The notes beneath the pieces were generated by a model. The model saw nothing but the letters and a program-made list of their open reading frames with translations. It made no database searches and had not been told where the DNA came from. The position numbers and the translations under genes are program-made. Below are positions 53,070 through 62,112 of a DNA stretch of 64,000 nt, one piece after another. The DNA is from an uncultured Planctomycetaceae bacterium (GTDB taxonomy: Bacteria > Planctomycetota > Planctomycetia > Planctomycetales > Planctomycetaceae): NCBI GenBank assembly GCA_943787265.1, contig CALSLT010000004.1, forward strand, positions 372,001-436,000. Direction: 5' to 3'. Numbering within the stretch: the stretch's first letter is position 1; each line of letters begins with the position of its first letter.

Positions 53070-53630
53070 CTACTCGCCTTCTTTCGGAGGTTCGATTCCG
53101 AAGTCCAGAATCGACAGCAGCGATCGAAATGGCAGATTGCGTTCAGCGAAGTTGGCCGCTCCGCCCTGCATTCGATCGACGATGCCGACAACGCAGACGA
53201 CTTCGCAACCGAATTCCTGAATCCGCTCGCAGGCCAGAATCGAACTACCGCCGGTCGTGACAACATCGTCGATCACAACGACTTTCATACCGGGTTCGAG
53301 CGGACCTTCGATGTACTTCTGCGTGCCGTGGCCTTTGGCCTCTTTGCGAACCATGACGCCGATCAGCGACTGATCTCGCTCCGCAGCAACGGTCAGAACG
53401 CCACCGATAATCGGGTCGGCGCCGATCGACATTCCGCCGATAGCGTCGGATTCGACATCGCTCAACAGGTCGAGCAGACCTTCGCTGACGAGCCGCAGCC
53501 CTTTGGCGTGCAGAGTGATCTGCTTGCCGTCCATGTAGTAAGTCGACTTCTTGCCGGATGCGAGGGTGAAGTCGCCAAACTTCAGCGCTCGTTCCTTAAA
53601 CAGGCCAATCAGTTCTTCGCGGTCGAACAT
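53070..53630 (-). CDS. pyrE: Orotate phosphoribosyltransferase
   Basis: A 186-residue enzyme that joins orotate and PRPP to make OMP in pyrimidine synthesis. The PRPP-binding motif VVVIDDVVTTGGS is at about residue 118-130. FDREELIGLFKERALKFGDFTLASGKKSTYYMD is the standard N terminus, and MVRKEAKGHGTQKYIEG holds the mobile catalytic loop. The size fits the short bacterial form. The start ATG 53630 is well placed. It is monocistronic. Confidence 0.95.
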   Translation of the reverse strand: MFDREELIGLFKERALKFGDFTLASGKKSTYYMDGKQITLHAKGLRLVSEGLLDLLSDVESDAIGGMSIGADPIIGGVLTVAAERDQSLIGVMVRKEAKGHGTQKYIEGPLEPGMKVVVIDDVVTTGGSSILACERIQEFGCEVVCVVGIVDRMQGGAANFAERNLPFRSLLSILDFGIEPPKEGE

Positions 53631-53734
53631 TCGTCTTTTCCTTCAGTAATGGCTGCGTCCTAATGCAGAGCCTCATACTGAAACGTTCGACTGCTGGCAA
53701 CTGTCACCGATCGACGGCTGGCCGCAGATCAGTC

Positions 53735-54793
53735 TCAAACCTTCTTCAGAAAGGTTAGCCGTCCGGTCGGGATCCACTCCGCGACGATGATGTTTCCATC
53801 GTGGTCGAAACACGCGTCGTGTGGATGGATGAAGCGGCCTTGCTGGAATCTCTTCGGCTGGCTACGAAGTTTGAAGTTGTCAGCAAGAACTTCCTTCGTC
53901 CAGTTTTCATCGTAACCCAGGTGCGTGATCACTTTGTTATTCTTGTCAAACAGCGTAATTCTCGCGTGAAGATCCGGGCAAAGCAGGACATCTCCCTGAA
54001 TGTCGATGTCAGCCGGAAACGCGAGTCCGTCGACGATGCGGGTCAGCTTTCCGTCGAGCGAAAAGTACTGCAGTCGAGCGTTGGCTCGATCGCAGACGGC
54101 GATTTCAGGCTCGCCATCACCGCGTTCATCAAGCCACAGCCCGTGCGGCGTTCGCATTTTTCCCGGCTCCGTCCCGCCGCCGCCCCAGGTGCGAACCCAG
54201 TTGTCATTCTTGTCGTACTGGTGGATGAAGTTTGAACCGTACCCGTCGGCCATGTAGAAGCCGCCGTCGGGTGCAAAGCAGATGTTTGTCGGTGCGAAGG
54301 GCGTTTTCTTGCCGTTGTACTTGCCGGATTCGACGGGAAATTCTTTCCGCCAGACTTCTTCTCCCTTCAGCGTCGTCTTGCAGAAGTAGCCCTTCCGGAC
54401 GCATGACAGATAGAGAAACTCTTCGCCATCGTCCCGACGAATGTCGACGCCGTGTCCCGCTCCGTGATGTTCTTTTCCGAACGACCGAACGCATTTTCCG
54501 TCGCGATCAAAGACGACGATCGCATCACAAACTGTTTTCGACTTCGACCGATGCGTGATGTAAATCAGACCTTCGGAGTCCACCGCTGTTCCGTGAGTAT
54601 CCTGCCACTTGACCGAGTCCGGCACTTCGCCCCAGTCGTGATGGCATTCGTAAACAAAGTCGCCCTCTCCGACGATGGCCGGTTTCGCCCCTGCTTTGTC
54701 GGTGGCGTTAAGAAATGCGGGCGCAACGACAGACACGACAGCCGCAGTACCGGCTGTCTTCAGAAAAGTTCGTCGGCTGGTGGAATGACTCAT
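53735..54793 (-). CDS. Tat-exported NHL-repeat / six-bladed beta-propeller protein
   Basis: A 352-residue exported protein. The twin-arginine signal is SRRTFLKTAGTAAVVSVVAPAF. The mature part is a beta-propeller with NHL-like units: GTAVDSEGLIYITHRSKSK, ICFAPDGGFYMADGYGSNFIHQY, WLDERGDGEPEIAVCDRANARLQYF and HDACFDHDGNIIVAEW. No catalytic residue is evident; such proteins may be lyases or binding proteins in planctomycetes. Export by Tat implies a folded or cofactor-binding protein. The ceramidase-like gene lies 38 bp upstream on the same strand, so the two may be co-transcribed. Confidence 0.85.
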   Translation of the reverse strand: MSHSTSRRTFLKTAGTAAVVSVVAPAFLNATDKAGAKPAIVGEGDFVYECHHDWGEVPDSVKWQDTHGTAVDSEGLIYITHRSKSKTVCDAIVVFDRDGKCVRSFGKEHHGAGHGVDIRRDDGEEFLYLSCVRKGYFCKTTLKGEEVWRKEFPVESGKYNGKKTPFAPTNICFAPDGGFYMADGYGSNFIHQYDKNDNWVRTWGGGGTEPGKMRTPHGLWLDERGDGEPEIAVCDRANARLQYFSLDGKLTRIVDGLAFPADIDIQGDVLLCPDLHARITLFDKNNKVITHLGYDENWTKEVLADNFKLRSQPKRFQQGRFIHPHDACFDHDGNIIVAEWIPTGRLTFLKKV

Positions 54794-54831
54794 GTTTATT
54801 CTCTAGCTGGAGTGTCGATCTTCTCACCGGA

Positions 54832-56268
54832 TTACTCAGCAACCTTCGCCATCAGTTTTCGCAGCACAGCTTCGATCTTGTCGGATGCTTCGATTTCAAG
54901 ATTATTCGTGCCCATCCACGTTTCGTAGCCGCCGAGTTCGTGCTGGCGAGGCGTCGGAAGATAGCCGTAGTGACCGTTGGCGAGTTCCATCGTGAATGAC
55001 GGTTTCAGCGGACTCTGCTTCTTCAATCGCAATCCGATTTCGGTGAAGACTTCGCAGGGGATCGACGTCACGCCAACGTCGCCGACTCGAACCGCCTGCA
55101 GAACGATGGCTTCCGTTCCGGGATGTTCGTGCAGCCCCAACGTGCGGTCGGCATACGCCTTGGCCCGCATGGGCAGGTTCTTTTCGTCGGGTTCGGCGAG
55201 AAACTGTTTCGCTCGGGCAACTTGATCGGGAGTTGGTTTTCGAACCTTCAACGTCAGCTCCTGCTGAGCCATCGCCAACGGAACCGACCGCTTGTACTTC
55301 ACAGCGGGCATGGCTTCGACGACTCGTCCAACTACACGAGCAGCGACATCTCGGATTCGGACGAACGGTGCCGATCGTGGTTGAGGGTCGGTGAAGTTGA
55401 TGTTGTTGACGTCGCCGCTGGTTCCGTTGGAAAGAATGCCGACGAACGGCGGGAGTGTGTCTCGTTGCTCGTCCGGAAAGAGTTTCGCTGCAAGCTGATC
55501 GGCGAACTCACCAAAGTAATCCGACGAAACTCCGCCGCTCGGCACACCGCCGACGTAGTGAAGCGAGTAATTTGCCAGCAGCGCAATGGGACGTCCTTCG
55601 TGAGTCCTCACGGAAAGGAAAACGACTTCCGGATCAGTCGGTCCGGCTGGGCGATCGAGCAAGCCTCGCCCGCGTGGAGGATTCATGCGAACGATGTCCG
55701 TCGTTTCGCCGAACGGGTTCGGAACGATTCCGCCTTCTTTCATGAACCAGCGGCGGTTATGAACCTCTTCGGGAACCTGGCACGTTCCCCAACCAAGTTC
55801 AGCCGGAGCAAGATTGTCAGTCGCCTGCTGAAGTGCGGACACGATCCCGCGAGTCATCTGCTCAACATAGTCCGCTGGAGCTTCCACGTTGCGGCCGGGC
55901 TTGACCCGCGGTGCCGAGTGAGTATGCGTGGCCGCCGTGAGAATATGGTCAGCCGGCATGCCGCAGACCTCGGCCGCTCGCCGCTTGGCTTCGTCAAACA
56001 ACGTTCGCTGAACCAGGCAACTGTCGACAGTGACGAAAGCGAGTCGAGTTTCTCCGTTATCAAGTACCAGTGCCCGAGCATTCAAACGATCCCAGGCATG
56101 TCCGGCCAGCCGTTTGCTGAACGAACCGATCAACTCGACCGGCCACTTCTGCGGCGTGATATCCGCAGTCGCCGCTCCGGCATAAAGTGGATGTTGGTCG
56201 TCTGCCGCGACAGCCAAAGACTCAATGAGCGATACGGCAGCCAATGAAAATATGAAAAGGATTCGCAT
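54832..56268 (-). CDS. Neutral/alkaline ceramidase-like hydrolase, N-terminal domain type
   Basis: A 478-residue exported protein with signal peptide (RILFIFSLAAVSLIESLAVAA). It resembles the N-terminal catalytic domain of neutral ceramidases: AGAATADITPQKWPVEL, ILTAATHTHSAPRVKPG (zinc-binding His), NYSLHYVGG and SNGTSGDVNNINFTDP. The C-terminal part (about 395-470: GVTSIPCEVFTEIGLRLKK) is shorter than in full ceramidases. It might release fatty acid from lipid or another N-acyl substrate in the periplasm. It is likely co-transcribed with the propeller gene downstream. Confidence 0.82.
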   Translation of the reverse strand: MRILFIFSLAAVSLIESLAVAADDQHPLYAGAATADITPQKWPVELIGSFSKRLAGHAWDRLNARALVLDNGETRLAFVTVDSCLVQRTLFDEAKRRAAEVCGMPADHILTAATHTHSAPRVKPGRNVEAPADYVEQMTRGIVSALQQATDNLAPAELGWGTCQVPEEVHNRRWFMKEGGIVPNPFGETTDIVRMNPPRGRGLLDRPAGPTDPEVVFLSVRTHEGRPIALLANYSLHYVGGVPSGGVSSDYFGEFADQLAAKLFPDEQRDTLPPFVGILSNGTSGDVNNINFTDPQPRSAPFVRIRDVAARVVGRVVEAMPAVKYKRSVPLAMAQQELTLKVRKPTPDQVARAKQFLAEPDEKNLPMRAKAYADRTLGLHEHPGTEAIVLQAVRVGDVGVTSIPCEVFTEIGLRLKKQSPLKPSFTMELANGHYGYLPTPRQHELGGYETWMGTNNLEIEASDKIEAVLRKLMAKVAE

Positions 56269-56341
56269 GATTGTGTTTCCGGTCAGACTGGCGGAAGGAT
56301 AGCAGTTAAAGAAGAGCGGCGTGGCGGATCAAATCTAAACG

Positions 56342-56549
56342 TTACGCCGAAGGCGTTTTACCCCATAGCCAGGGGTCGCCGCTTTGCGGCGCACCCCTAG
56401 TGTGTGAGCATACGAAGATGTACCCCGCAGGGGTTTGACAATCTTTAATCCGGTGTGGAACGCTTTCAGCGTTCGGTTCAGATTGATTTGCTTTCCAGGG
56501 GTGGCGCTTCGCTGACCCCTGGCTATGGGGTAAAACGCCTTCGGCGTAA
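56342..56549. repeat. 208-bp palindromic element with perfect 36-bp arms
   Basis: Arms 56342-56377 and 56514-56549 are exact inverted copies (ttacgccgaaggcgttttac and on). Inside are further short hairpins: aggggt-cgccgc/gcggcg-acccct, accccgcaggggt and cgctttcagcg. The whole unit would fold into a large branched cruciform or RNA. It lies in the intergenic space between the ceramidase-like gene and the symporter gene. ORFs across it are low-complexity translations of the repeat. It is probably a non-autonomous dispersed repeat of planctomycete type. Confidence 0.85.
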
Positions 56550-56579
56550 TGCAAGATCTGTCTCGTGTAATTTCAGCGA

Positions 56580-58742
56580 TCAACTTTCGACTTTGCGGTA
56601 AAAATACTTGCGAACCAATTCCTGCGGCGGAGCTGGCGTGGCCAGCGTCGCGAGGTACGTGACCGTGAAGGAAACAAACAGCCCGATGATGATCGGATCG
56701 AAATCCATCAATCGGTACGGACGGAAGAACGAGTCGTTGACGAACGCTCCGGTCACGTACATCGAAAAGTGAGCAGAGAAACCGGCGAGCATCCCGATCG
56801 TGCTGCCCTGAACGTTGGACCTCGGCCAGTAAAGCAGAAACACGACCGGTGCGAGGAAGCAGGCCGCGAGACCACTGCCGACATAAACGATAATGTCCTG
56901 CAGGAAGTCCGGCGGGTTGACCGCGACGATCATCGCGGCAGAACCGACAATCAGCGTGCAGAGATAACTGAGTTTCTTGATCGTTCCTTCACTTGCGTCG
57001 GGGTTGATATTGCGCTGGTAGATGTCGCGAACCATCGCCGACGAGATCATCAGCAGAAAACTGTCGACCGTCGACATGACCGCCGCAAACGGAGCAGCAA
57101 TCAGCAAACCACCAAGCCACGCCGCTCCGATGCCGCTTGTCAGGTAGACGGCAATCTCCGGCATGATGCGGTCAGGTTCGGCTTCCATCCCCGGCACGAG
57201 CACTCGGGCACAGCAGAAGATAAACACGAGCGGCACGTAGATGCAGGTGTAGTAAAGCGCGACGGTAAAGATCGCTCGCCGGAGTGTCATCGCATCTTTG
57301 AACGCCATCAGCCGAACCATGTTACTCGGCTGGCCGGATCCCGAAATCGCCCACATAAAGAAGAACGAAATCGCCACGCTCAGCGAGAGGAAGCCGACCG
57401 AATCCGTTGCGCTTGGGCCAGGACCGGAGACGTAAACGCCGGGTGTGTCCGCACCGGATGCGTACTTGACGGATTTTGTCGAGACACTGGAAACCGATAG
57501 ATCACTTGTCCCCTTCTTAGAACTATCGATTTGATCCGGCGGCAATTCAATCGAGATCGTTTGTGCGACACCTTGCTTGAGGGAAACATTTGAAACCGGA
57601 TAGTAACCTTGTGTTGATCCATCGAGTGAGTAGACCAATGGTTGATATGGTTCCAAAGAAAGATCATGAGCGGCCGTGATAGTCGCTTTCCCGTACCGAG
57701 CACCAGGATCGGAGAATCTGCTCACCGTCGCTCCGTCCAAAAACTCAGATGGTGTTTCGCCCGCGAGTATTCTTTCAATTTCGGACGGCGTTGTGATTTC
57801 GAGAAGCTCGACACCGTAAACCGTCTTCGTTCCTGCCTCGATCGTTTTCGAAGCGGCGACCCGAAAGACTCGCGTTGAGTCTCCGTCAGTCATCTTCAGC
57901 CAGTCTTCTTTGTCGAGCTGGGCGGTCCCTGATGACGAATCGTCGAGCTGCACGATTCCGTAGCCGCGCATCGGCGGCGTCATCTTTGACATTTCCTGGG
58001 TGGCTCGGTCGAGGCCTCCGACGGCGTTGAGGGCGAGCGGGAGGAGTATCAGAACTCCGACAACCATCACGACGCCCTGCATGACGTCAGTCCAGACGAC
58101 GGCGTGGAAGCCGCCGTACGTCGTGTAAGCAATCACCGCGACGCCGAAGAACAGCAGGCAGACGAGGTACTGACTGTCGGAACCGAAGAAGCCGACTCCG
58201 GATGTCCACTCGGCGACGGACAATGAAAAGCTTTTGAATATTTCGACGTCGTTCAGCAGCACTTTCAGAATCAACGCTCCGGCCTTGAACTGAGCGACCA
58301 GATTGAACGACATGAAAAAGACGATCAGCACGACGGTCAGCAATCCGAAGCGGGCGCTGTTGAAGCGGTCTCGCAGGACGTCGGGGATGGTGATCGCGCC
58401 GGACGCTCGCGCGACCTGGTTGAGTCGTTTTCCGATCAGACCCATCGTGCAGATCGGCACGACCATGTAGCTGCCGATCCACAAGGCGAGTACCCAGCCG
58501 TGCGTGTAAATCTTCGCGGGGAAGCCGGTGAACGATCCGCCCGACGAGCTGGTCGCGGCGAAGGTCAGCGCGAACGCCCAGACTCCCAGGCCACGACTGC
58601 CCAGGAAGTATTCGCTCATGAAGCTCTTGGACTTGAGCAACTGATTCGACAGCGCCGCGATTCCGAAGACCGCCAGCGTGTAAATCATGAATGTGATGAG
58701 TGCGGCGTTTGAGCCTTCTGCCAGCAGAAAAGAAGTAGTCAT
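56580..58742 (-). CDS. Sodium:solute symporter (SSS family) with large insertion
   Basis: A 720-residue symporter; typical members have about 500. The conserved core is clear: SEYFLGSRGLGVWAFALTFAATSSSGGSF (about 43-71), GLIGKRLNQVARASGAITIPD, TTYGGFHAVVWTDVMQG (about 207-223), GQPSNMVRLMAFKD (about 470) and PFAAVMSTVDSFLLM. Between the helices ending near residue 245 and starting near 448 lies an extra non-membrane segment of about 190 residues, absent in usual family members. It probably faces one side of the membrane as an additional domain. The gene starts one base into the stop of the small membrane-protein gene upstream (TAATG), so it is translationally coupled. Substrate unknown. Confidence 0.88.
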   Translation of the reverse strand: MTTSFLLAEGSNAALITFMIYTLAVFGIAALSNQLLKSKSFMSEYFLGSRGLGVWAFALTFAATSSSGGSFTGFPAKIYTHGWVLALWIGSYMVVPICTMGLIGKRLNQVARASGAITIPDVLRDRFNSARFGLLTVVLIVFFMSFNLVAQFKAGALILKVLLNDVEIFKSFSLSVAEWTSGVGFFGSDSQYLVCLLFFGVAVIAYTTYGGFHAVVWTDVMQGVVMVVGVLILLPLALNAVGGLDRATQEMSKMTPPMRGYGIVQLDDSSSGTAQLDKEDWLKMTDGDSTRVFRVAASKTIEAGTKTVYGVELLEITTPSEIERILAGETPSEFLDGATVSRFSDPGARYGKATITAAHDLSLEPYQPLVYSLDGSTQGYYPVSNVSLKQGVAQTISIELPPDQIDSSKKGTSDLSVSSVSTKSVKYASGADTPGVYVSGPGPSATDSVGFLSLSVAISFFFMWAISGSGQPSNMVRLMAFKDAMTLRRAIFTVALYYTCIYVPLVFIFCCARVLVPGMEAEPDRIMPEIAVYLTSGIGAAWLGGLLIAAPFAAVMSTVDSFLLMISSAMVRDIYQRNINPDASEGTIKKLSYLCTLIVGSAAMIVAVNPPDFLQDIIVYVGSGLAACFLAPVVFLLYWPRSNVQGSTIGMLAGFSAHFSMYVTGAFVNDSFFRPYRLMDFDPIIIGLFVSFTVTYLATLATPAPPQELVRKYFYRKVES

Positions 58743-59107
58743 TAGACGCCCTCCTTCGCTGCCGCTTCGCCGGTTGCCGTTTCGTTGCCGCCAGCTTCGG
58801 CGAGTTCTTCCGGTGCCACACCAAGGTCATCGTTCTTGATGAATTTGAAGCAGAGCCACGTCGTGATCACGTCGGCGACCAACCAGGGACAAACGATGCC
58901 CCAGAAGATCCACGTCGGCATTCCGAATACGGTTGGCACATTTCCCGGAACGATCTCCCGGCCGTATCCCATCATGTATGAAACGGGGACGGCCCAGATC
59001 ATGCAGACGAACCAGACGGCAAAAATGACGCACGCCTCACGGCGAGAGTTGAGAAACACCGGGTCGAGTTCGAATTCTTCCGAACTCGAATTGGAGGAAG
59101 GCTCCAT
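58742..59107 (-). CDS. Small membrane protein coupled to the sodium symporter
   Basis: A 121-residue protein with two membrane segments (VIFAVWFVCMIWAVPVSYMM and FWGIVCPWLVADVITTWLC) and an acidic C terminus. It resembles small partners often found before SSS symporters (DUF997/YhdT-like). The TAATG overlap with the symporter implies a fixed ratio of the two proteins and a subunit or accessory role. The N terminus is Ser/Glu-rich. The assignment to a specific DUF is uncertain. Confidence 0.7.
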   Translation of the reverse strand: MEPSSNSSSEEFELDPVFLNSRREACVIFAVWFVCMIWAVPVSYMMGYGREIVPGNVPTVFGMPTWIFWGIVCPWLVADVITTWLCFKFIKNDDLGVAPEELAEAGGNETATGEAAAKEGV

Positions 59108-59445
59108 TGCGTCTCCTGTTCTTCAGCGGGCTGATTCATCAGTAATTTTGTCCGACGACGGCCTCGGATTTCACAACCGACCAGCGGATTGATGAAAAAC
59201 CGAGAGATTCAGTGTATCCACCCATCGAAACGGATCAAAACCAGTCGATACGACGCCAGGCTTGCGGAAGCGCCCGTCAGAAATGTTAAACTGTCGAGAC
59301 GTGCGAAAACGGCTGCCGATACATTCCTGAACGCACGCCCCACCTACCCCCAACCTGAACCGGGCCCGTTACCCTGGCAAGTTCATTCAGCGTCCGTCTG
59401 GATGAGCCATCGTCAGAATCACTCCCTCCCGTGCGACCCGTCGTC
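59108..59445. other. Divergent intergenic region, symporter operon / DUF1592 gene
   Basis: About 340 bp that must contain the promoters of both divergent operons. I see no clear boxes, hairpins or small genes. An ORF running forward through it merges with the frame of the next gene and is likely accidental. Confidence 0.4.
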
Positions 59446-62112
59446 ATGGCGCAAGCCCACCTCAAAGTCCGCTGCCCTCACTGTCGCTTCCGCTTCAAGG
59501 TCGAGCAGAAGTACGCCGGTCGCGTTGCGCGATGCCCGAAGTCAGAGTGTGGCAGCAAGCTGAGAATCCCGGACGCTCAACAACCGACTCAGACTTCTGA
59601 GAAGGCACCGACGTCTCAAACAAAAGCCGCGAGCGAAACTCGCTCTCAACGCAACTCTTCGACCGTAACCCGAAGTGTGAGCGAGGGCCCGGAAGGCAAA
59701 GACCGCTACAAACGGCAGGCAAAAAACGATCAACAACGCAAGACAGCCTCGCCAAAACCACGGCTTCCGATCTGGCAGATCGCGACCGGCACCGCTGGAC
59801 TACTTCTGGCCGTACTGGCGATTCTGTTCGCTCCAAACGGCGACGCGAATCCTCAGAACAACTTAGTCGCCGGAATTGCAGACCGAGCAGAAGCAGTTCC
59901 GGCCCCCGATGTCTTCAAAGAAAAACTTCATCCGTTCGTCACGAAGTACTGCGCGGACTGTCACAACGACGACGATCCGGAAGCGGGAATTAACTTTTCC
60001 ACATACACAACCGAAACCAGCATGCTGAAAGGCGATGGCCGCAAATCCTGGGAAAAGATACTGGCGATGCTCGAAATCGGAGCGATGCCTCCGGCAGACA
60101 TGGAGCAGCCGCCCGCCGAACTGCGAGACGAGTTGTCCGCGTGGCTCGAAAACAAACTCTTCAACCTGGACTGCGAACTGATCGACGACCCCGGTCGTGT
60201 CACGGTTCGACGCCTTAACCGCGTCGAGTATCGCAACACAATTCGTGATCTGCTGGCTGTCGACTTTGACCCCAGAACGAACTTTCCGTCCGATGGCGTC
60301 GGCTACGGATTCGACAACATCGGAGACGTGCTTTCCCTGTCGCCGCTGCTGATGGAAAAGTACCTCGATGCTGCGGAGACGATCACGGCAGACGCACTTC
60401 CAGTCGTCTCTCCGAGCGAGCTTCAGCAGACGGTCGATATCAACCGACTGAATTCGAAGCCACAAGTGAGCAAGTCGGGCGGATTCCTGACACTCGCCAG
60501 CCGAGCCGACGTCTGGGTGGACTACGAAGCGTCTGTCAACGGCGAATACGAAATCGACGTGCGTGCTAAGGCGAATCAGTTCGGTAAAGAACTGGCAAAG
60601 ATGGAGCTTCGCGTTGATGGAAAAGTCATTCGAACATTCGACGTGCAGGGCGAAATGAAATCCGATGACTATGTTCACAAGATGCAGCTTGCTGAAGGTC
60701 GACGCAAGATTCTTGTGACGTTTACGAATGACGAATACGTCGCAAAAAAAGGCGACCGCAATTTGTTCGTCGGGCGTTTTGCGATCACACGGCCGGCTGA
60801 CAAAACGAAACTGAATCAGTTCATCCAGGCATGGCCGGAGCAGGGCGATTCGGTTCGTGATGCAGCAACTCAGACACTGACTCCGTTCGTCAAACGAGCG
60901 TTTCGCGGGCCGGTCACTGATGCAGATGTCAGCCGCTTTGTCGACATTGTGGAAATGGCAACGAACGACGGCGAACTCTTCGAACAGGGAATTCAGTTCG
61001 CAATGCAGGCCGTGCTCGTTTCACCACGATTCCTCTTCCGAATTGAAACTGACGGACGACCAGACGATCCAATGGCTGAGCGGCCAGTCACCGATTACGA
61101 ACTCGCATCACGGCTCTCGTACTTCCTGTGGAGCAGCATGCCGGACGATGAACTCTTTCGGCTGGCTGAGCGTGGTGAGCTTCGCAAGCCGGACGTGCTG
61201 AAGAGTCAGGTAACGCGCATGCTGAGCGATTCGAAGTCACGAGCAATCGTGGACAACTTCGCGGGACAATGGCTGAACCTGGCGATGCTCGACGAAATGG
61301 TTCCGGACCCGAACGTGTTTCCAGAGTTCGACGCCAACTTGCGAAACGACATGAAGCGGGAATCGCTGCTTCTCTTCGAAACGATCATGAAGGAAGACCG
61401 CAACCTGCTCGACTTCCTCGACGCCGACTTCACGTTCATGAACGCTCGCCTGGCGAAACACTACGGCAGGAAAGGCGTGACGGGGGAAGAGTTTCAGAAA
61501 GTGTCTTTGGACACCGGACGCCGAGCGGGAATTCTGACTCACGCCAGTATTCTCACTTTGACCAGCAACCCGGAACGCACTTCGCCCGTCAAACGCGGCA
61601 AGTGGATCATGGAGAACATCCTCGGCGAATCTCCGCCATCACCGCCGCCGGGCGTTCCTGAATTGGAGGAAACGGCGAAGAACAATCCAGACTTCACGCT
61701 GCGAGAACAATTGAAATTGCACAGAATCGACCCTGGGTGTGCCTCGTGCCACGATAAGATGGACACACTGGGATTCGGGTTTGAGAACTTCGACGCGACC
61801 GGACGATGGAGAGACAAGGACGGGAAGAACGACGTCGATGCTTCGGGTGAACTGCCGACTGGTGATAAGTTTGCCGGCCCAACCGAACTGGTCAATCTGC
61901 TGAAAAAACGAAAGCCCGACTTTGCTCGGTGTCTGTCCGAAAAAATGCTGACCTACGCACTTGGACGCGGTCTCGAGTATTATGACCGCTGTGCGACCAA
62001 AGAGATTCTTCAACGACTCGCCGCCAATGATTACCGCTTCTCGGAACTTGTGCTCGGAATTGTGTCCAGCAAACCGTTCCAGAAACGTCGCGGAGACGGA
62101 GAACGAGAATGA
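59446..62112 (+). CDS. Planctomycete cytochrome/DUF1592-type protein with N-terminal zinc-ribbon motif
   Basis: About 888 residues starting at ATG 59446. The N terminus has an MJ0042-like zinc-ribbon: CPHCRFRFKVEQKYAG plus CPKSECGSKL. After a Lys/Arg-rich stretch comes a membrane helix (IATGTAGLLLAVLAILFA, about 112-130). The exported part contains the Planctomycete cytochrome C (PSCyt1) motif CADCHN (about 168), DUF1587 (RRLNRVEYRNTIRDLL), a carbohydrate-binding-like insert (about 330-450), DUF1595, DUF1592 (FLWSSMPDDELF), DUF1588 with a second CxxCH (GCASCHDKMDTLGFGFENFD, about 760) and DUF1585 at the end. Two heme-binding sites suggest a redox role at the envelope. The downstream DUF1552 gene overlaps by 4 bp (ATGA). 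The true substrate of these pairs is unknown. Confidence 0.87.
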   Translation: MAQAHLKVRCPHCRFRFKVEQKYAGRVARCPKSECGSKLRIPDAQQPTQTSEKAPTSQTKAASETRSQRNSSTVTRSVSEGPEGKDRYKRQAKNDQQRKTASPKPRLPIWQIATGTAGLLLAVLAILFAPNGDANPQNNLVAGIADRAEAVPAPDVFKEKLHPFVTKYCADCHNDDDPEAGINFSTYTTETSMLKGDGRKSWEKILAMLEIGAMPPADMEQPPAELRDELSAWLENKLFNLDCELIDDPGRVTVRRLNRVEYRNTIRDLLAVDFDPRTNFPSDGVGYGFDNIGDVLSLSPLLMEKYLDAAETITADALPVVSPSELQQTVDINRLNSKPQVSKSGGFLTLASRADVWVDYEASVNGEYEIDVRAKANQFGKELAKMELRVDGKVIRTFDVQGEMKSDDYVHKMQLAEGRRKILVTFTNDEYVAKKGDRNLFVGRFAITRPADKTKLNQFIQAWPEQGDSVRDAATQTLTPFVKRAFRGPVTDADVSRFVDIVEMATNDGELFEQGIQFAMQAVLVSPRFLFRIETDGRPDDPMAERPVTDYELASRLSYFLWSSMPDDELFRLAERGELRKPDVLKSQVTRMLSDSKSRAIVDNFAGQWLNLAMLDEMVPDPNVFPEFDANLRNDMKRESLLLFETIMKEDRNLLDFLDADFTFMNARLAKHYGRKGVTGEEFQKVSLDTGRRAGILTHASILTLTSNPERTSPVKRGKWIMENILGESPPSPPPGVPELEETAKNNPDFTLREQLKLHRIDPGCASCHDKMDTLGFGFENFDATGRWRDKDGKNDVDASGELPTGDKFAGPTELVNLLKKRKPDFARCLSEKMLTYALGRGLEYYDRCATKEILQRLAANDYRFSELVLGIVSSKPFQKRRGDGERE

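Noticed and set aside
56335..56583. Small ORFs in the 208-bp palindrome
   Set aside because: They are in-frame readings of the repeat DNA and would be found wherever the element occurs.
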